Source of the DNA: Saccharum officinarum
Lineage: Eukaryota > Streptophyta > Magnoliopsida > Poales > Poaceae
Length of the DNA stretch: 64,000 nucleotides
Assembly (NCBI GenBank): GCA_020631735.1
Contig: CM036168.1
Span: 99,242,932-99,306,931, forward strand
Reading direction: 5' to 3'
This document shows, piece after piece, positions 43,873 through 55,338 of this stretch; position 1 is the stretch's first letter; the number at the start of each line of letters is the position of its first letter. The position numbers and the translations under genes were made by a program. The notes under the pieces were generated by a model. It saw nothing but the letters and a program-made list of their open reading frames with translations. It did no database searches and was not told where the DNA came from.

Positions 43873-46120
43873 TCATCCCTTAATATTCCCCTGCGCGCTG
43901 CAGGAAATGACCAGGTAGCCGTCTTTCTTGCCCTTGGGCTTCCGCGGGATGCAGCGGTCATGCAGGTCCCCAGCCTCCTTTGCCAGCTCCAGCTTTATGA
44001 CCCTGCCATGAACTCATCATATTCAGTATTCAGCACGGCTCAGATCATATAATCATCGTATCACTATCTCATCATCACTATTCTCGTACGTCGCACATGG
44101 CAGTAGTGTAGGGGTATGTACAATTTCTTATTTCTAGGCACTCGTAAATGATGCAGGTTGTTCAGACCCCGATTAGGGCTCATCTGGACCACTGCTTCAA
44201 AGCAAAGGTTTGAAATGCCTGACAAAGCCTGCTGTTACAAGCTCACATCAGTCATCAGGGTTACTCTTTCAAAGAACGAACTGTGCAGTACTAACCAGTT
44301 TATGAGTAGCTTCAGACTAATCCTTCTGAAACGTAGAGCGTACGCGCGCCAAAAGCGGCTCCGGGATTTGGTGCTTGCTCCCGAGCCTGCCCAGCTCGGC
44401 AGCTCGCACGGAACAGGGGCAGGAGCAGGAGCAGGTCCCGGCCAAGAATTGAAGCCCCGGCCGTTCCTTCCTGACGAAATTCTCTACCCCGTCCCCGCGA
44501 TCGTCAGTGCCGTGGTGCCTGGTGCGCGACAGCTCCGCGAGACCTACTTCTATTTATGGAGGTGACCACTACTCGGGCGTATCTTGCGCGTACGGCAATG
44601 GCGTGGTGGGTCCAGCTGCGGCCATGGGCGAGCCAGAGCCTTAACTCCCCGACTAGGACAGGCTGGGTTGGTTCAATGTAACAGTGGCAGCTCATCCTTA
44701 CTCCTGGGCGGCATATGACTATGAGCGAGAGAGGCGTCTCGCGTAAGCGACGGATCAGTCTCCGGCGCCTGCCGCTTGCGCCGTCGCGTCATTGATTGCG
44801 AGAGGGATGGGTCTCGTTGTTCCTTACCTCTCCGCGTTGTACGACGACGACCGCCGGAGAACGGCCAGGTCCTGGGACGTCACGTCGTCGGCCGGCGAGC
44901 GCTTTGCGGTCTCGATGATGCTCCCGCTGAAGTACTCCTTGTCCTCCACGATCTTGGCGCGGTACGACGGTACCTTCACGGCCGCGGACGCCGGCGGGCG
45001 GGCGTGGGAGCGGTGGTGGTGACTGTGGTGGTGCGCGCGCGGCATCACCGGGGAGGCGCGCGCGTCCCGCACGGACACGGACCCGCACGAGATGAGCTGC
45101 ATGAGCACGGAGGACGCCCTGGCCCGGCCGCTGCCGCTGACGGCCGGCACGACGCGGCCGTCCGCCTTGATCAGCGCCTCCAGCGTCTCGGGGCTCGTCG
45201 ACGCCGTCGGCGGCGACGTCTCCGCTCTGCTCAGCTCCTCCTGCGCGGCGGGGGCCAGGACGCGCCTCTGGCTGTGGCCGTGGCCGCGGCCGCCGTCCTC
45301 GGTCTGCGTCGCGGCGTCCGCGGCGCGCTCCTCGCCCTTGTACACCACGTACTCGCCATGGTCAGCCGCGCTGGCGCTCTTCATCCGGTGCGCCGGCCTG
45401 CCGAGCGCCTCCCACCTGGCAGAGGACGACGAGGTGGGCGTGTCCTGCGAGCCAGACGACGACGATGACGCGGCCGCCGCGTCGAGCAGCGCGGGGGGCA
45501 CCGGGTGCAGGCGCTCGGTGCCCTTGAGCACGTACTCCCGGCCGACCACCGGGTGGATGTAGTCGTCGTCCGCCAGGTCGTGCCACACGAAGCCGTTCCG
45601 GTAGCTCCTGCATTGCAGCGAAATCGCGAGGAACGCATGTCACGGCGTGGTGGGTGCACCACACTAGTTTGCACTTTGCAGCATTGACCAAAACGAGAGA
45701 AGACGCCCCCAACCTCTTGGACGCCCATGAGTACATGCGCGCCATCCCTTTTCCCCTCAGCGCGTCGAGCCGGTCGATCACATCTACGCGCACAAAAGCA
45801 ACGGCAGCACAGAACAGAAACGCTCAGCGCCATTACAGCGGAAGGCAAAATGCGACGAGATCACGAGAAGCTGGCGCAAGGGAAGTAGCATTCGAACCTC
45901 GGAGGTAGAGGCCGTCGGGGCAGGAGAGCGCGACCTCCATGAAGTGCGGGTGCTCGAGGTGCCCGTTCCTCGCCAGGTAGTAGACGACCGCCGCCCTCGC
46001 CGGGCGCGGCCTGGGCGGCCTTGGCGGCGCGGCCATCTCGGGGCTCCTGGGCTCCTGCTCCCGCCACTGCAGCCTCGCCTGCTCCGCTCTCGCCCTGCTG
46101 CCCGCCACCACCACCGCCAT
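43873..46120 (-). CDS. SOK: SOSEKI (DUF966) polarity protein, 400 aa, four exons
   Basis: Coding exons (minus): 45898-46120, 45714-45783, 44828-45607 and 43873-44002. Donors GAG|GTTCG, AAGAG|GTTGG and GAGAG|GTAAG and acceptors GCGTAG, ATGCAG and GGCAG match in phases 1, 2 and 2, giving 1,203 bases. Residues of about 43-130 form the DIX-like polymerising domain (VVYYLARNGHLEHPHFMEV, GKGMARMYSWASKRSYRNGFVWHDL, YVLKGTE). Later family motifs are VLMQLISCG, SYRAKIVEDKEYFSGSI and the C-terminal DLHDRCIPRKPK with a further Cys. SOSEKI proteins polymerise and mark cell corners or edges in plants. The third exon encodes Ser-, Ala- and His-rich linkers that are probably disordered. Long antisense frames over this exon are GC artefacts. 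Confidence 0.92.
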
Positions 46121-48520
46121 GCTTTACCAAACCGGCCGGCCGCCGTCGCTGGACTAATGGACGAGCAGCTGCTGGCGTCGTCTCGTCGGTGGAGTGCTAG
46201 CTTAGCTAGCGAGCTCGCAGTAGCGGTTTAAATGGCGCGAGTGCGACACAAGGGAAGGTGCAAAAGAAAAGAAAGGGCTCAGAGGCGCAGCGCACACTGC
46301 AATGCAGGCATTGAAATCGTGCTAGGACCAGCTTGCACTGCAACCGTAGCGATGTGTCACTGAGTGTGGCTTGGTGTACACTAACCGAAGTGAAACTGTG
46401 GAGCCTGTGATTGTGAAAGGCAATTGAGAAAAAAAAAAGATTGGTAGAAAACTCTGCCTGATCTTGTTGTTTTCTCCTTGGTTCCTCTATGGCTCTTGAG
46501 GTCAACTAGCTGCTGGAGCAGTGCATTTTTGTATGGCAGGCAGGCCGTCCTTGTGGGTTAATTGCTGCTATGATGGGAAGTGCTGCTGCTAGTACTTATT
46601 AACATGACCTTAATTACTGTCGGTGTTGACTACTAGCTAACGAGGCTTGCCGGGTTGCAAAGACTCCTAGGGTAGTGAAAAAAGTGGCAGCTGGTTTAAT
46701 TAGCGCTGCCAGTGAGTACTACAGAGCAATTTGTTTTAACTTGCGCCTTTGACTCACGAGGCCCACACCACACACACACGCCTGGGGCATGGCGAATCGA
46801 CGCTGACCAGACGCCCCGGCGAGTCCAAGGCCCGGAAAAATGGCAGTCCCTGCTGGTCCAGGTCCAAGGCCTCTCCACCGCACTGTAAAAAGTGTGTAGT
46901 ACCTCATGCTTAAGAATCCCTCCCCCCCAGAGTCCAGACCGTTCCAAGTTTCCAACGATTTGTTTAGTGGCTCTACGTTCTGCTTTGATGTCTGATGCGT
47001 GTCTGCGCTGCGCATACAAAAATGATCTTGTGATGTGCATCATGTGAGTGGATCGAGCACGGGTATGCCGCGCCGATGTTGGTAACATTTGGAAGCATTT
47101 GCGTGCAGGGGAAGGCTGCAATCCCTGTCCTGCCCACTTGGGGCCTCCGAGTTCCGACCCGCTGCTCTGCCTGCGCTCCTCTGCGTACCATGCATGGGAG
47201 AAGATGGGACAAGTATGCTAATCCGAGCCACGTGAGAGAGGAGGGGCCACCAGAGACCACGTTTAGGCTAATCAAAAGCCGTTTAGGATTGGGCCCCCTG
47301 TGCCCAGTGGCCCACCTCTCAGCGGCTCCCTGGGCAGTTGAAATCGCACTGGAAAAGTAAGCCACCAGGCGGAGTATTTACTGGGGCAGGGCCGCGGGAG
47401 ACAGGCGGTGAGGACAAGCGGGAGGCTCCACCGGCTACGGGATGAGACGGCAATGTCGCGCCAGGTACGGAAAGCGAGAGCGCACGACGGGCGGGCGGCG
47501 ACACCGGGGAGGGCAGGCCGCAGCTACCGGGGCGCGCGGGGGATCGCGACTGCGTTTGACCCACGGAGACGGAGACGAACGGGACGGGGCGGTGCGGAGC
47601 AGACGCGCGGCCGCCGCGCTGGGCCGTTCGGGCGTCGAGATCCGCGCGCGGCTCGTCGCGCTGCTCTCCCGCTCCCGCGTGTGTGCTTGTTTTCGCCTTT
47701 TCACAGAATTCCTCGTCTTTACCGCGCCCCGGTAAGCGTAGCGCACTGATTAACCGCCGTGGCCAGTCGAGCTTTCTGTGAGGCGAGCAATCGATGGCTC
47801 GCGTTCACGCAGCCGGTCCGGTATCCTGCATTGCTGTCCAGAGAAGCTCATCGTACTACGCCGACGCATGTTTCTTCTTTAATTTGGAGGATGGCAGATT
47901 TGGCGGAGCCAACGATGCTTGGTCGGTAGGAGCAGAAAAATACAGGTAGTCCTGCCTTACCTTACCTGGCATGTGATTTAGAGCTTGGGAAAAAAAGTAC
48001 ACATCCGTCTCCATGCAGGAAAAAACCAGAGTTATTGTTTAGTGCGGTGCGTTGATGAGAAGCTAAGCTGGAAGCTTCGAGTCTGCAAACCGACGCGTCG
48101 GAGACATGCAACGTGTCGTCCGATCTTCGCTAGAGTTTTAAGAGCTGCAGAAACCGACGACGACGCCTCAGCCCGAACAGAGCTGGAGTCGTGCACCGTT
48201 AAAGATAGAGCTCGATCGAATCGCCAGGGTCACGCCACTGATCCGTTTGCTTTCTGCTGCTGCGCGCCTTTTCTTCAGTCCAGCGCACGCCGCCGTGAAG
48301 AGAGAGGACGGGAGATGGGAATGGGATCGGTTGTCTACTTTTCTTCGATGCGATCCGGTACAGCAGTTCCAGAGAACATGCGTCAGCCGCACACCGTTGT
48401 AGCAGGAGATCATAGTGGAGGTTCGGACGTCGGACGGGACAACATGCGAAGACAGTACTACACTGTACTCTACTCCAGTACTCGTGTTTAGTTGAGATCA
48501 CCCAACGCCTTTTCTGCTTG
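46121..48520. other. spacer between SOSEKI and bL17 genes
   Basis: The first few hundred bases are the SOSEKI promoter and 5' UTR. A CpG-rich stretch at 47,400-47,750 has open frames on both strands that are arginine- and alanine-rich and match no family I know. No gene is supported. Confidence 0.45.
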
Positions 48521-48527
48521 TCCGGTT

Positions 48528-48702
48528 TGGGCCTAGTGGTCTACACAAACCACAAACCGCGTCTAGCTGACAGCGGCCGAAGGCCGACTGATCGGTGAAG
48601 CGAGTGAAGGCCCATCTAAACACCGGTCATCAGGCCGGTTCGACCCATGAGTCGAACGGCATTCCTCAAAAAAAAAAAAAAGTCGAACGGCAGTCGGGCC
48701 CA
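48528..48702 (+). promoter_or_regulatory. site II (TGGGCC/GGCCCA) elements upstream of bL17
   Basis: TGGGCC is at 48528-48533 and GGCCCA at 48609-48614 and 48697-48702. The last is followed by AAACCTAG, a near telo-box. These words are common in promoters of plant ribosomal and mitochondrial protein genes bound by TCP factors. The start codon is 101 bp downstream of the last one. Confidence 0.55.
48650..48692 (+). repeat. micro-insertion bracketed by 12-bp direct repeats in the bL17 promoter
   Basis: AGTCGAACGGCA at 48650-48661 and 48681-48692 flanks TTCCTCAAAAAAAAAAAAA (19 bp). It lies between two site II elements. Confidence 0.78.
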
Positions 48703-48802
48703 AACCTAGCGAGACCGCAGAGAGTTCCGTCCGCACCGAGCCGGCTCGCAAACCCCTCACAACCCTCGCCACCGCCGGCGCCTGCTCCTCCCCGCCGTCG
48801 CC

Positions 48803-51800
48803 ATGGGTAAATTCCGCAAGCTTGGCCGCGATTACTCCCACCGCCTCTCCCTGCTCAGGTCTTGCTTTTAACCCACATCAACGCCTCTATCCTATGGCTA
48901 TAGCCTCTACGTCGCCTTGCCGCTGACCCTCTGGATTTGTCTCCTCGGCAGGACGATGGTGTCGCAGCTAGTGAAGCACGAGCGCATCGAGACCACCCTC
49001 GCCAAGGTACTTTCTTTCGCATGCCGGCGTTTCTTCAACCACGGGCTTGTTGTGGTGGCGCGGGCAGGGTTTCTGTTCGAGGAGGGGTGATCGTTGAATG
49101 CGCTTCCTTTGTCGGGGTTCGTTTCAGGCGAAGGAGGTCCGGCGGAAGGCGGATCAGATGGTGCAACTAGGGAAGGAGGTAATTGGAACACACGTCCCCT
49201 GATGTTAATTAAATTCCAACCTAAAATATAGGGGCATTTCGTGGTATCCATGAATCTATGCAGGGCAGCGGCTGTAAACAACCTAGCAATCATTTTTGCG
49301 AAGTATGCGCATAGGTTAGAAGTATTTGTAAGAAAGAAATCAGTGTTCCTATATTTGGCCGCTGCTGCTTCTCAGCGGCCGATAGGATTCACCTCTACAA
49401 TTCAGATTTGGAGATGCTTCTCCACTGCCTGAATTGGAGTTGGACACTATTGGCCACTGATTATCCGATTACCACTTTAGAAATAATGCTTCTTGTCTAT
49501 TTGTTTGACACTCTGATTCATTGACTCAAGCAAAGCAATGCTTTAAGCAATCAGACCAACACATTTGTTTTAATCGAGTATGCAGACTAGCATCTTTGTT
49601 TCTGGCATGGAACTTAGCATCTTTTGTTGTCAATGCTAATTTGTAATATAGGATCCAATAACCCTAACATCCTAGGACCCATTTGGCATGGCTCCAGATT
49701 CTGATTCACTTTGGAAGTTATTCAAATTCGCCCTGAAATAGTGTCGGAGCGTGGGGAATAAACAAGGGGGAACCAAATTGATCAGTGCAAATCAATATAT
49801 AGACAAATTTACCGCTTCAGTCTAGTTTTCTTAATACCTTCTCTTATTAGAATTAGTAATTGTGTTCATCAAAGAAAATGTAGCAATCTATCAAGTACTA
49901 GCCTTTTTCTCTCCTCAATTTACAGTCCTACCTCATGGAATAAGTAGATGGCAAAGTATACGCAGAGAAAGGTGGGGGGGGGGGCAGTGTGGGGTTCGTG
50001 GGGGGTGGCAACTGCTCAGGTTCACCTCCAGGAGGGTCCGGCAGTGCCCTTAAAGTGATTATTTGATTAATCAATTCAGCCGTGCAATCGTTTGAATAGC
50101 TGGTTGGGTTCTAATTCTTAAAAGAGAGGGTAAATTGACCACATTCCTTCTCCATCTGTGCGAAGGGTGGCAACAAATTGAATTGATTCACTGGCTGCGT
50201 GGGAGACGTCGTGTAGGACAAGCTCGGCGTGGAAGGGAACTCAGTGCAGAGGGCAAGCTTGCCATGCATAGGAGCTCAACGCGGAGGGCAAGCTCGCCGT
50301 GGGAGAGATCAGCATGGAGGGAAAGCTTGCTGTGAAAGAGAGCTCAGCATGGACGGCAAGCTTGCCATCAAGGAGGAGCTTGGCATGCAGGGGAGATGGG
50401 ACCGGGATCTCAGCACGAAGGGCGAGCTTAACCCCGACAGGGAGCTCACATCTGAGGACGAGCTTCCCACCAATGGAGAACTCAGCGCCAAGGAGAGCCA
50501 ACCATACCGACAGGGGATAATGCGGTCGGTGAAACAGGTGGATTAGTCGCCCGTGAAATGAGGTGTTGACTGACTTGCCTCACGTGTGCAAAATGGCGAA
50601 TCAATTCACTGTGATTCCCACATGGAGCCGACAGAAGAAAATGCATTTGACGGGGATTTGCTAGTTTCTCAAAGGAATCAGCGGCAATAATCTGTGTCAA
50701 AGGAGCCCTTAGTCATGGATTATGCTTTTTTGTGGACACCCAGTATCCTAGATATGTTATTCTTTTGTCAGAACCAGGAAAAAAAATTCCCAGAGGTGTA
50801 TGCAATAGGCATATAATTTAGAGTCCTATGCCCTTAGAAGCTTATTTGCAACTCAAACTTATTTTTATCTGTCCTGGGTCTTGTTTTGATTTTTGGTGAC
50901 TTGATGTCTCGAAGCAAACAATGCAGAAACTTATATCATATATGACACGATATGTAGGGTACTGACCATGCAGCAAGACGTGCTGCTGCCTTTGTTCGGG
51001 GTGATGATGTCGTTCATAAGCTATTCACTGAGCTGGCCTATCGCTACAGGTAATCTGTTTTACCTATGCATGGATTCACACAATTTACTGTATCTGCTTC
51101 GATTTGTTACTAGCCCTATTTCAGAATTGGTGTGATGTTGTCATTTTGATGTCTGAAATAAGAAATAAGGCATAAGGAGAACAACTATAGTACAATATTT
51201 AATGTATATTCCAGAACCTTAGTTCTAGCAATAATATGAAGATTTTGGCATTAAAAACTTTTACTACTCATCTAAAAGTTGTATAATGATTTGTATGATA
51301 ACACAAATGTGAAAAGTAGAATAGAATGCCATGTATTTGGAAGCAGAGTGGATTGAAATTAATTGCATATTCTTATATTCCAGAGATCGAGCTGGCGGAT
51401 ACACAAGAATGTTAAGAACCAAGATACGTACTGGTGATGCTTCAACAATGGCATACATCGAGTAACATTCTTTATCTATTTCTTGGAGACCAATTTTACC
51501 CATACAGCTTCTCACAGGGTGTTGTAGTTTGGTGCTTATTGCAAGCTCATTGTTCCTTTGTACTTCCTTTAGTGAAAGGAGCTGACTATATATTTCTAGC
51601 CAAGTACACCCTCTGTTTTTTTAAATATATGATGTTTAGGACAAGCTAATTAGTTTATTTTAGCATGTCCTACACGTCATATATTTAAAAAAATGGAGGG
51701 AGTAATTGGCTTTGCTTGACATTGTTACATCCAAATAGTTCAATATGAATCAGACTGCAGTAATCCGTCAAATGACGCAGCAGATTCCTTATGCAGGTTC

Positions 51801-51950
51801 GTGGATAGGGAGAATGAGCTTCGAGAGCCCAAACCTGCAACACCGCAGCCGCCTCAACGAGTTCCTCTTGATCCATGGACCAAGTCACGTGCTAGCCAGC
51901 AGTGGGCAGGACCTAAAATCACGAAGACCTCGGAATCAAACGGCTTATGA
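48803..51950 (+). CDS. RPL17: ribosomal protein bL17, probably mitochondrial, 161 aa, six exons
   Basis: Coding exons are 48803-48858, 48952-49006, 49128-49178, 50958-51049, 51384-51461 and 51797-51950. All junctions are GT-AG and in phase, totalling 486 bases. The protein starts MGKFRKLGRDYSHR and has the bL17 core: RTMVSQLVKHERIETTLAKAK, DQMVQLGKE, HAARRAAAFVRG, VHKLFTELAYRYRDR, GGYTRMLRTKIR and AMAYIE-type ending (here TMAYIE). bL17 sits near the exit tunnel of the large ribosomal subunit. The lack of a long transit peptide and the short extension ending in SNGL fit the mitochondrial rather than the plastid form; that is inference. Intron 3 (1.78 kb) holds repeat DNA. Confidence 0.92.
49675..50715. 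mobile_element. possible DNA transposon in bL17 intron 3
   Basis: The left end GGACCCATTTGGCATGGCTC and the reverse complement of the right end, GGGCTCCTTTGACACAGATT, look like weak inverted repeats. Both are followed by a CTGATTC word and CTTTG. No target duplication could be fixed and no transposase frame is present, so this is tentative. Confidence 0.3.
50226..50500. repeat. imperfect 33-36-bp tandem repeats in bL17 intron 3
   Basis: About eight units recur around GCTCAGC...GAGGGCAAGCTTGCC. The AAGCTT/AAGCTC words at 50255, 50290, 50323 and 50358 are spaced 35, 33 and 35 bp. Units decay to the right. The spacing is not a multiple of three, so the open frames here are unlikely to be coding. 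Confidence 0.75.
51605..51704. mobile_element. short Stowaway-like MITE in bL17 intron 5
   Basis: This 100-bp hairpin begins TACACCCTCTGTTTTTTT and ends AAAAAAATGGAGGGAGTA. The inner arms AAATATATGATG and CATATATTT also pair, and TA is at both ends. Confidence 0.8.
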
Positions 51951-52041
51951 GCTAGTGTATCTATGTTCCATAGAAAGTTTCAGTTATTTTGCTTGAGTCG
52001 CTGGAGATTTTTTTTTCTCTGGAGGTAACTGCCGATAGAAT

Positions 52042-52083
52042 AATTCAAACTTTATTTTTTTTAGGAAAAATTCAAACTTTATT
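52042..52083 (-). repeat. micro-insertion bracketed by 15-bp direct repeats
   Basis: AATTCAAACTTTATT at 52042-52056 and 52069-52083 flanks TTTTTTAGGAAA (12 bp). Read on the minus strand the insert is TTTCCTAAAAAA, again ending in oligo(A). Confidence 0.8.
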
Positions 52084-52712
52084 GTCATATATTGTATGCT
52101 TCTAATTCACTAATTGAAGATTGGAAGGCTGTCCACAGAGGAAGTTTGGAATGAGAGTGATGTATCTCTGTTTTGCTTATTGCAGTTGTAACAGATCTAA
52201 CTACATATTCGCATTCGTTTATGCATCAACACCAGTCCTGTGTCTGTGGATCGTTATCGCAGTTTAGTTTCTGATGCTGTCTTGCACCATTGATAAACCT
52301 CAACTGTAGTTTGTTGGGTTGTTTCTTCCTTCTGTGCTCCGGATCGCAGTTTACCGGCGTCAGATTAGACCGAACTGTGGACATGACCTAATCAAATACG
52401 CAGTTTACGGGCTTCAGATTTAGATCGAACTGTGGGCGTCACTATATCCTACTCTGCCCAATACCAAGTGGGATATACTGCAGTGCTTAGCTCGAGTATG
52501 GGACCATGCAATAAGCAATGAGCCACTGATCAGTCAGCCAAATCAGCTAGCCAGTCAGCAATGTTTTTCTCTAAAAAAAATCAGCCAACAGTACTTTCAG
52601 TCAGATCAGATCAGCTCAAGCGAACAGGGCGCGTCAGTTTTAAAGATTTATGATATAAATAAATGAGCCATAAGAAACGCAGAAACCCAATAGAGAACAG
52701 ATTGAAACCAGC

Positions 52713-52766
52713 ACCAACAATTGGACTGTTTTTTTTTTGGTTGCGAATCCACCAACAATTTGACTG
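52713..52766 (-). repeat. micro-insertion bracketed by 16-bp direct repeats
   Basis: ACCAACAATTGGACTG (52713-52728) and ACCAACAATTTGACTG (52751-52766) flank a 22-bp insert of ten T followed by GGTTGCGAATCC. On the minus strand it is GGATTCGCAACC followed by ten A. Confidence 0.82.
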
Positions 52767-53173
52767 ATGCAAAAGAGTTTGTTCCAAATAGACCATAATA
52801 TTCATTATATTACATATATTTACCAGAACTGTGAAGACCGCTGCCTGCACATCCGCGGCGTGCAGCCCCCACCCCTTGTGCAAGTGGCGCAACGACGCGG
52901 CGCCGCGCCGCACAGCGACGCCGCGCTGAAAGTCCGCCGGTTCCCACATGAGGGCGCACACGCGCAGCCGTCGCCGCACTTCCTGAGGCTCCCCATCCCG
53001 GCCTCCAAGCCTGGGCCCGCTGCGTCGGCCTCCATATCGGCGCACGCGCACCCAGTACGTGTACGTCGAAATCCTGAGGGGGCTCCCCAACTCATGTGGT
53101 AGTCGACTAGTCGTGCAGCGCCCAGTGCCCACGACGCCCTGCCCTGTCACTCGCGCGCAACTTGCTCGACGGA

Positions 53174-54550
53174 ATGCCGCACCGGGACGTCGTCTCTGCC
53201 ACGGCCGCCATCGGCGCGCTCACCCGCCGCGGCCGACACCGCGACGCCCTGGCACTGTTTTCCCAAGTGCTCGCCGACGGCGTCGCGCCCAACGAGTTCA
53301 CCTTCGGCACCGTCCTGCGCTCGGCCACTGCTCTTCGAGCCCTTCGCGTCGGCGTGCAGCTCCACGCCTGCACTGCCAAGCTCGGCCTCTGCTCCAACGT
53401 CTTCGTCGGCAGCGCCCTCCTCGACCACTATGCGAAGATGGGCGCCATGAGGGAGGCCCAGGGCGCGCTCGATGACACCCGTGAGCCAAATGTGGTCTCC
53501 TACACCGCCCTCATTGCCGGTTTGCTGAAGAATGGGATGTTTGATGAAGCATACCGATTGTTCCGGCGCATGCCAGAGAGGAACGTGGTCTCCTGGAACG
53601 CGATGATCGGCGGGTGCAGTCAAGCTGGTCTGAGTGAGGAGGCTGTCAATCTGTTCCTGGAAATGTGCCGAGAAGGTGTCACACCGAATGAGAGCACTTT
53701 CCCCTGTGTACTCACTTCTGTTGCCAATGCAGGGGCACTTGGCGTTGGCAGAAGCGTTCATGCATCAGCCATCAAGTTCTTTAGCAAGCTTGACGTTTAT
53801 ATAGGTAATTCTCTTGTGAGCTTCTATGCCAGGTGCGGTAGCTTGGAGGACAGTGTTTTGGCTTTCAAAAAGATGAATCGGAAAAACGTGGTCTCCTGGA
53901 ACGCACTGATCTGCGGGTATGCACAGAATGGGAAGGGGGAGGAGGCTTTGGATGCTTACAGGATGATGAGAGCAACGGGCCTCAAGCCAGATAATGTCAC
54001 TCTTCTCGGCTTGCTGTTTGGTTGCAACCATGCTGGTCTGGTTGATGAAGGTTATGCATTGTTCAAGACCGCAGAGATGGAGCAACCCGGAATACTGAAA
54101 CCTGAGCATTATGCTTGTGTGGTTGATCTACTATCTCGTGCCAAGCGGTTCGACGATGCCAAGAGGTTTCTTGAGGAGCTCCCCTTTGAGCCAGGCATTG
54201 GGTTCTGGAAGGCTTTGGTAGGGGGCTGTCAGATTCACTGGAACAGGGAGCTGGCTGAGAGCGTTGCAAAGCGCATTCATGCATTGGATCCAAAGGACAC
54301 ATCTTCCTACATTCTTCTGTCAAATGTTTACTCTGCGTCTGGAAGCTGGCAAAGTGTGTCTATGATCAGGAGGGAGATTAAGGAGAAGGGGCTGAAGAGG
54401 ATCACCGGCTGCAGTTGGATTGAGGTCCAGGACAAGGTCCATGTCTTCTCCAATGGAGACTGTAGGCATCACCAGAGCGATGAAATTTATTCGATGCTTG
54501 AAGTTTGTTTTTATTCCATGGAAGATGAACATGAACACTCAATTGTGTGA
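53174..54550 (+). CDS. E-class pentatricopeptide repeat protein, N-terminus uncertain
   Basis: The protein has tandem PPR motifs of P, L and S type (for example NVVSYTALIAGLLKNGMFDEA, NVVSWNAMIGGCSQAGLSEEA, NVVSWNALICGYAQNGKGEEA) and ends in an E domain (GFWKALVGGC, SSYILLSNVYSASGSW, GCSWIEV, HVFSNGD) without a DYW domain. Such proteins are organelle-targeted and usually specify RNA editing sites. The first in-frame ATG is 53174, but motif-like sequence (ARNLLDG) already precedes it, open to a TAG at 53108 with no ATG. No organelle-targeting peptide is visible in this frame. Either a frameshift or an unseen 5' intron removes the start, or the gene is 5'-damaged. It resembles the At5g42450 group, from memory. 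The frame is otherwise intact. Confidence 0.85.
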   Translation: MPHRDVVSATAAIGALTRRGRHRDALALFSQVLADGVAPNEFTFGTVLRSATALRALRVGVQLHACTAKLGLCSNVFVGSALLDHYAKMGAMREAQGALDDTREPNVVSYTALIAGLLKNGMFDEAYRLFRRMPERNVVSWNAMIGGCSQAGLSEEAVNLFLEMCREGVTPNESTFPCVLTSVANAGALGVGRSVHASAIKFFSKLDVYIGNSLVSFYARCGSLEDSVLAFKKMNRKNVVSWNALICGYAQNGKGEEALDAYRMMRATGLKPDNVTLLGLLFGCNHAGLVDEGYALFKTAEMEQPGILKPEHYACVVDLLSRAKRFDDAKRFLEELPFEPGIGFWKALVGGCQIHWNRELAESVAKRIHALDPKDTSSYILLSNVYSASGSWQSVSMIRREIKEKGLKRITGCSWIEVQDKVHVFSNGDCRHHQSDEIYSMLEVCFYSMEDEHEHSIV

Positions 54551-55338
54551 TAATGACAAATAAGTATCCAAGAGGCTATTGGTAAATTTGTTTGCTTGTC
54601 ATCGTCTTTTTTAACCTTACATGATGAACACACCAGACCAGACTGCACTTCGGTGTTGCGTGATGGAAGAATGAATAATCAGATTTCAGCCTTCATCAAT
54701 GCACAATGCATTGCGGTAGCACCGTAGCAGCGACAAAAATCCTTCCCTCAATCCCAACAGCAAACGAAAGCTGCAAGTTCCTGCCCTAAAGACGAGAACA
54801 AACAAAGGTGAGCCTCCTGCCAGGTGCAAGGTGCCACAAATCGTCCAAACTCCGAAAACGACACAAAGCTTTATATTGTTCTCTTGCTTTGTGATTGTAG
54901 TTTCAGCTAGAAGTGCATTGTAGTTTCAGCTAGAAGTCCATGAGCACAAATTAATTTGCCCGGATGAATAAAGAAAATTGGCCCCGAGGCAAATATTGCA
55001 ACAAGTCAGGCGATCAGATTTTTGCATAGCAATGGCAGCTGATTTATGAGCAGTTTATAAACCCCTGAGCACATCACAATTCAGATTCAAGGGGTGAAAA
55101 ATTGGCGGCTGTCGCAAATTTAAACACCACCGAATGGAACAATAACGCACAATTGACAACCTCCTCGAGATTTGAAGCAAATTATATTAGCATGATTGCA
55201 ATATATTAGAAACTTCCACAAGGGTAACTGATTCATCATTTTAGCAGATACAACAAATTCTACATTGTTCCGCTAACAACCCAGCACTGGCCTAACACGA
55301 GGAAACGAAACAGAACCGTAGCACCGTGCAGCAGCAAC
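54551..55338. other. spacer between PPR and H2B genes
   Basis: It holds the 3' UTRs of both converging genes. There is a short duplication GTAGTTTCAGCTAGAAGT at about 54897-54938. No gene is seen. Confidence 0.5.

Larger units (their letters stand above)
51951..53107. other. bL17 3' UTR, spacer and PPR upstream region
   Basis: Two micro-insertions (52042-52083, 52713-52766) and a decayed MITE-like stretch (52490-52640) lie here. The GC-rich part 52,850-53,107 is open in another frame and may hold the missing start of the PPR gene. Confidence 0.45.

Noticed and set aside
44776..45468. 230-codon + strand ORF
   Set aside because: It is the antisense shadow of SOSEKI exon 3 and is Arg/Gly-rich. 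The sense frame has family motifs and matching splice sites.
47408..47749. CpG-rich ORFs on both strands upstream of bL17
   Set aside because: Only biased composition supports them. There is no domain, and start context and splice structure are not convincing.
48662..48680. Simple slipped-strand poly(A) expansion
   Set aside because: Slippage does not create the 12-bp flanking duplication. The same layout recurs at other sites with different flanks.
50226..50500. Repeat protein (units like RELSxxGKLA) read from the intron 3 array
   Set aside because: The repeat spacing is 33-35 bp and not a multiple of three, and the array is inside an intron of bL17.
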